Origin: Lysobacterales bacterium
GTDB taxonomy: Bacteria; Pseudomonadota; Gammaproteobacteria; Xanthomonadales; SZUA-36
NCBI GenBank assembly: GCA_029287515.1
Contig: JARFQZ010000307.1
Coordinates: forward strand, 1-8,013
Reading direction: 5' to 3'
Length of the DNA: 8,013 bases
The translations under genes were made by a program, and so were the position numbers. Within the stretch, counting starts at the first letter, position 1; every line of letters begins with the position of its first letter. The notes under the pieces are model-generated. The model ran no database searches and was not told the DNA's origin. It saw only the letters and a list, made by a program, of their open reading frames with translations. Below are positions 5,946 to 8,013 of the stretch, in pieces.

Positions 5946-6446
5946 ATGAAAAGTCCAGACCAGGCCGCATTCAAGACCATTGTCATCATCACCATGGTCA
6001 TAGCTGTCGCCATGTTGCCCTTCGTGGCCAAAGCCGATTCCCACATGAAGCACAGTCCCCCGGCGTTCTCGGAATTTGACGCAAACGGCGACGGTGCGGT
6101 GAGCGAAGAGGAATTCAACGCCTTTCGCGGCGCGAGAATGGAGGCGATGGCGGCAGCAGGCAAGCCGATGAAAGGCGCAAAGTACGCACCCGCGTTCAGC
6201 GACCTGGATACTGACGGTGACGGCGTGCTGAGCGAAGAAGAACTGGTCGCCGGCCAGAAAGCCCATCGGCAGAAAATGCACGCAATGCACAAAGGCGGTG
6301 ATGGCCACGCGATGCACGCGGGGCATGGCAAAGGCATGAAAATGCCCACATTCGGTGACCTGGACCTAGACGGCGACGGCTGCATCAATGCCGATGAATT
6401 CGCCGTGCATCAGGCCGAAATGCACGGTAAGAAGCAGGAAAAGTAA
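5946..6446 (+). CDS. exported three-EF-hand calcium-binding protein with His/Met-rich linker
   Basis: Predicted periplasmic or secreted metal-binding protein of 166 residues. The N-terminus is a Sec signal peptide (hydrophobic about 11-27, VAKA|DS cleavage after A30). Three canonical 12-residue EF-hand loops follow: D45-E56 (DANGDGAVSEEE), D88-E99 (DTDGDGVLSEEE) and D140-E151 (DLDGDGCINADE), all with acidic or Asn ligands at positions 1, 3 and 5 and Glu at 12. Each is preceded by a similar P-x-F-x-x-x-D stretch, suggesting triplication of one module. Between loops 2 and 3, residues about 107-133 are packed with His, Met and Gly (MHAMHKGGDGHAMHAGHGKG), like sites for copper or other transition metals. 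GGAGA (5935-5939) six bases upstream supports ATG 5946 over ATG 5910. The odd number of EF-hands suggests dimerisation or an unpaired site. The physiological role is unknown. Confidence 0.9.
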   Translation: MKSPDQAAFKTIVIITMVIAVAMLPFVAKADSHMKHSPPAFSEFDANGDGAVSEEEFNAFRGARMEAMAAAGKPMKGAKYAPAFSDLDTDGDGVLSEEELVAGQKAHRQKMHAMHKGGDGHAMHAGHGKGMKMPTFGDLDLDGDGCINADEFAVHQAEMHGKKQEK

Positions 6447-6463
6447 AAACCGCGCCAGTGGCC

Positions 6464-6494
6464 AAAAAAAAGCCCTCACCGTTCCAGGGAGGGC
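6464..6494 (-). terminator. intrinsic terminator for leftward transcription
   Basis: On the minus strand, GCCCTC (6494-6489) pairs with GAGGGC (6477-6472), with two further CC/GG pairs inside next to a bulged base, and is followed directly by eight T (6471-6464). This is a textbook intrinsic terminator for minus-strand RNA. On the plus strand no T-run follows, so it does not serve the EF-hand gene. No minus-strand protein gene lies upstream of it; the next one to the right would have to be a shadow of the fumarase gene. Confidence 0.75.
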
Positions 6495-6572
6495 AGAGGG
6501 AATTGGAGACTGATGCTCCAAGGATTCGAGGCTCCATAATGGCAGCAGAATGTTCCCGTTTGATGACAGTGC
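6464..6572 (-). ncRNA. candidate small RNA, unrecognised
   Basis: Inferred from its ends: a minus-strand TAAAAT (-10-like, 6584-6579) predicts a start near 6572, and the intrinsic terminator ends transcription at about 6464, giving roughly 110 nt. Inside is a second clean hairpin, TTGGAG/CTCCAA with a 7-base loop (6503-6521), so the RNA would have at least two stems. The strand contains several GGA triplets (in GGGAA, TGGAG, TTGGAG and CTGGAA), which recalls CsrA/RsmA-binding RNAs, but the count is too low to claim that. An open frame runs through the region and straight through the T-tract, so it does not look like a protein gene. It matches no RNA family that I recognise. It lies between the EF-hand and fumarase genes. 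Confidence 0.4.
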
Positions 6573-6576
6573 CGGG

Positions 6577-6620
6577 TGATTTTACGCAGGGATTCCAGCA
6601 GGTCTGATGGTGTAAAATCA
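6577..6620. promoter_or_regulatory. symmetric divergent promoter candidate with 9-bp inverted repeat
   Basis: TGATTTTAC (6577-6585) and GTAAAATCA (6612-6620) are perfect inverted copies 26 bases apart. Each arm contains TAAAAT in the outward direction, a five-of-six match to the -10 consensus: 6579-6584 on the minus strand and 6613-6618 on the plus strand. The right arm would start fumarase mRNA near 6625, 40 bases before its ATG; the left arm would start the candidate small RNA near 6572. No strong -35 is seen for either, so a shared regulator acting between the arms is possible. Confidence 0.4.
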
Positions 6621-6664
6621 GGGGTGCAAAATCTCCACCCCAATCAAACAGGGACCGACCCGCC

Positions 6665-8013
6665 ATGAGTACCGTCATTCGCCAGCAAGACCTGATCGAA
6701 AGCGTCGCCGACGCACTTCAATACTACTCCTATTACCACCCGGTGGATTTCATCCAGGCAATGAACGAAGCCTATGAGAAGGAAGCCAACCCGGCGGCCA
6801 GGGACGCGATGGCCCAAATCCTGATCAACTCGCGCATGTGCGCCGAGGGGCACCGCCCGATCTGCCAGGACACCGGTATCGTCACGGCATTTCTCCGCAT
6901 CGGCATGGGCGTGCAGTGGGAAGGTGAGCTCAGTGTCGCCGACATGGTCAACGAAGGTGTGCGCCGGGCTTACATGGACCCCGACAATACCCTTCGCGCG
7001 TCCATCCTGGAAGACCCGGACGGCGCCCGCCGCAACACGGGCGACAATACGCCCTGTGTCATCCACTACGACATGGTGCCTGGCGACTTCCTGGAAGTGC
7101 ACCTGGCAGCCAAGGGCGGTGGTTCGGAAGCCAAGACAAAGTTCGCCATGCTGAACCCTTCAGACTCAGTGGTCGACTGGGTGCTGAAGATGGTGCCGGT
7201 CATGGGCGCGGGCTGGTGCCCGCCCGGCATGCTTGGCATCGGCATTGGCGGCACCGCGGAAAAAGCCATGGTGCTGGCCAAGGAAGCCCTGCTCGACCCG
7301 ATAGACATCCATGAACTGAAAGAAAGGGGTGCCGCCAACCGCGCCGAAGAATTGCGGCTGGAACTGTTTGACCAGATCAACCGGCTTGGTATCGGAGCCC
7401 AGGGGCTGGGCGGCCTTACCACCGTGCTTGACGTCAAGGTGAAGGACTTCCCCACCCATGCGGCCAACAAGGCGGTCGCCATCATCCCCAACTGCGCCGC
7501 CACCCGCCATACCCATTTCACGCTGGACGGCAGCGGTCCGGCCCGGATCGAGGCTCCCAGTCTTTCGGACTGGCCCGAAGTGGCCCGCGAAGGCGGCGGC
7601 AATGTGAAACAGGTCAACCTGGATACGGTCACCCGTGAAGAGATCAAGGGCTGGAAGCCGGGTGATACCTTATTACTGAACGGAAAGATGCTGACCGGCC
7701 GGGACGCGGCCCACAAACGCATGACGGATATGCTGGCAGCCGGTGAGGAACTGCCCGTCGATATGACCGGCCGGTTCATTTATTACGTCGGTCCGGTCGA
7801 CCCGGTGCGTGACGAGGTTGTCGGTCCGGCCGGCCCGACCACCGCTACACGAATGGACAAATTCACCCGCACCATGCTTGAAGAAACCGGCCTGATGGGC
7901 ATGGTGGGCAAGGCCGAGCGCGGCCCCGCTGCCATCGAAGCCATCCGCGACAACCAGGCTGTGTACCTGATGGCCGTGGGCGGCGCCGCCTACCTGGTGG
8001 CGCAGGCGATCAA
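6665..8013 (+). CDS. fumA: class I fumarate hydratase, [4Fe-4S], 3' truncated by window
   Basis: Fumarase of the citric acid cycle, interconverting fumarate and L-malate in the cytosol with an oxygen-sensitive [4Fe-4S] cluster. The frame is open for 449 codons to the window edge; single-chain members run about 500-550 residues, so some 50-100 are missing. The three cluster cysteines are C67 (RPICQDTG), C185 (GWCPPGMLGIGIGG) and C277 (PNCAATRHTHF), aligning with the three ligands of E. coli FumA. The alpha-type part is about 1-300, joined in one chain to a beta-type part beginning GDTLLLNGKMLTGRDAAHKRM (333-353). Single-chain architecture argues against a two-subunit L-tartrate dehydratase, though exact substrate cannot be proved by sequence. 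GGGA (6651-6654) is a modest ribosome site ten bases before the ATG. The gene appears to be transcribed alone, perhaps from the TAAAAT at 6613. Confidence 0.95.
   Translation, partial: MSTVIRQQDLIESVADALQYYSYYHPVDFIQAMNEAYEKEANPAARDAMAQILINSRMCAEGHRPICQDTGIVTAFLRIGMGVQWEGELSVADMVNEGVRRAYMDPDNTLRASILEDPDGARRNTGDNTPCVIHYDMVPGDFLEVHLAAKGGGSEAKTKFAMLNPSDSVVDWVLKMVPVMGAGWCPPGMLGIGIGGTAEKAMVLAKEALLDPIDIHELKERGAANRAEELRLELFDQINRLGIGAQGLGGLTTVLDVKVKDFPTHAANKAVAIIPNCAATRHTHFTLDGSGPARIEAPSLSDWPEVAREGGGNVKQVNLDTVTREEIKGWKPGDTLLLNGKMLTGRDAAHKRMTDMLAAGEELPVDMTGRFIYYVGPVDPVRDEVVGPAGPTTATRMDKFTRTMLEETGLMGMVGKAERGPAAIEAIRDNQAVYLMAVGGAAYLVAQAI

Noticed and set aside
6500..6545. tRNA-like T-arm resemblance (CTCGAATCC on the minus strand)
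   Set aside because: There is no matching T-stem, acceptor stem, D-arm or anticodon arm, so it is not a tRNA or a tRNA fragment that I can support.
6385..6678. 97-residue minus-strand open frame across the 6447-6664 gap
   Set aside because: It reads straight through the intrinsic terminator and its T-tract, starts inside the fumarase 5' end and has no coding character. The region fits a noncoding RNA better.
7066..7779. 237-residue open frame on the minus strand
   Set aside because: It is antisense to the fumarase gene, which carries three conserved cluster cysteines. No domain or ribosome site is seen.
1..8013. CRISPR array, insertion sequence, integrase or phage genes
   Set aside because: No regularly spaced direct repeats, transposase or integrase motifs, or terminal inverted repeats with target duplications were found on either strand.

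Overview
The window reads as GC-rich chromosomal DNA from a Gram-negative bacterium, most likely a gammaproteobacterium. The reasons are GcvA-type LysR regulation, YhiN/HI0933 and YgjP-type proteins, two exported proteins with Sec signal peptides, and a single-chain class I fumarase. This placement is inferred from gene families; no rRNA or tRNA is present to confirm it. There is no transposase, integrase, phage gene or CRISPR array, so it looks like ordinary core or housekeeping sequence with a few unusual intergenic regions.

Left part (1-2440, all + strand): the 3' part of an ABC exporter gene cut by the window edge (end of the membrane domain plus a complete ATPase domain), then a GcvA-like LysR regulator, then a small exported protein of unknown function. 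A sequence fitting the sigma-54 -24/-12 pattern lies immediately before the LysR gene.

Middle part (2441-5725): a GC-rich cluster of three small hairpins separates the small exported protein from a convergent HI0933/YhiN-type flavoprotein (- strand). The flavoprotein is divergent from a YgjP-type zinc metalloprotein gene (+ strand). Only 33 bases separate their likely starts, neither start has a visible Shine-Dalgarno sequence, and two back-to-back -10-like hexamers occupy the gap. The ygjP-like gene converges on a CPA1/NhaP-type cation:proton antiporter gene (- strand), with two bases between the stop codons.

Right part (5726-8013): a 220-base promoter region with two dyad symmetries, an exported three-EF-hand protein with a His/Met-rich linker, a 218-base intergenic region, and a class I [4Fe-4S] fumarase that runs off the right edge. 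The 218-base region carries a leftward intrinsic terminator that no protein gene explains, together with a symmetric pair of outward-facing TAAAAT hexamers. The simplest reading is a divergent promoter that serves the fumarase on one side and an unannotated small RNA of about 110 nt on the minus strand on the other. This is the best candidate for something undescribed here.

The genes do not form one pathway. Ion and metal handling recurs (antiporter, calcium-type EF-hand protein, zinc metalloprotein, iron-sulfur fumarase), but gene order and orientation imply separate transcription units.
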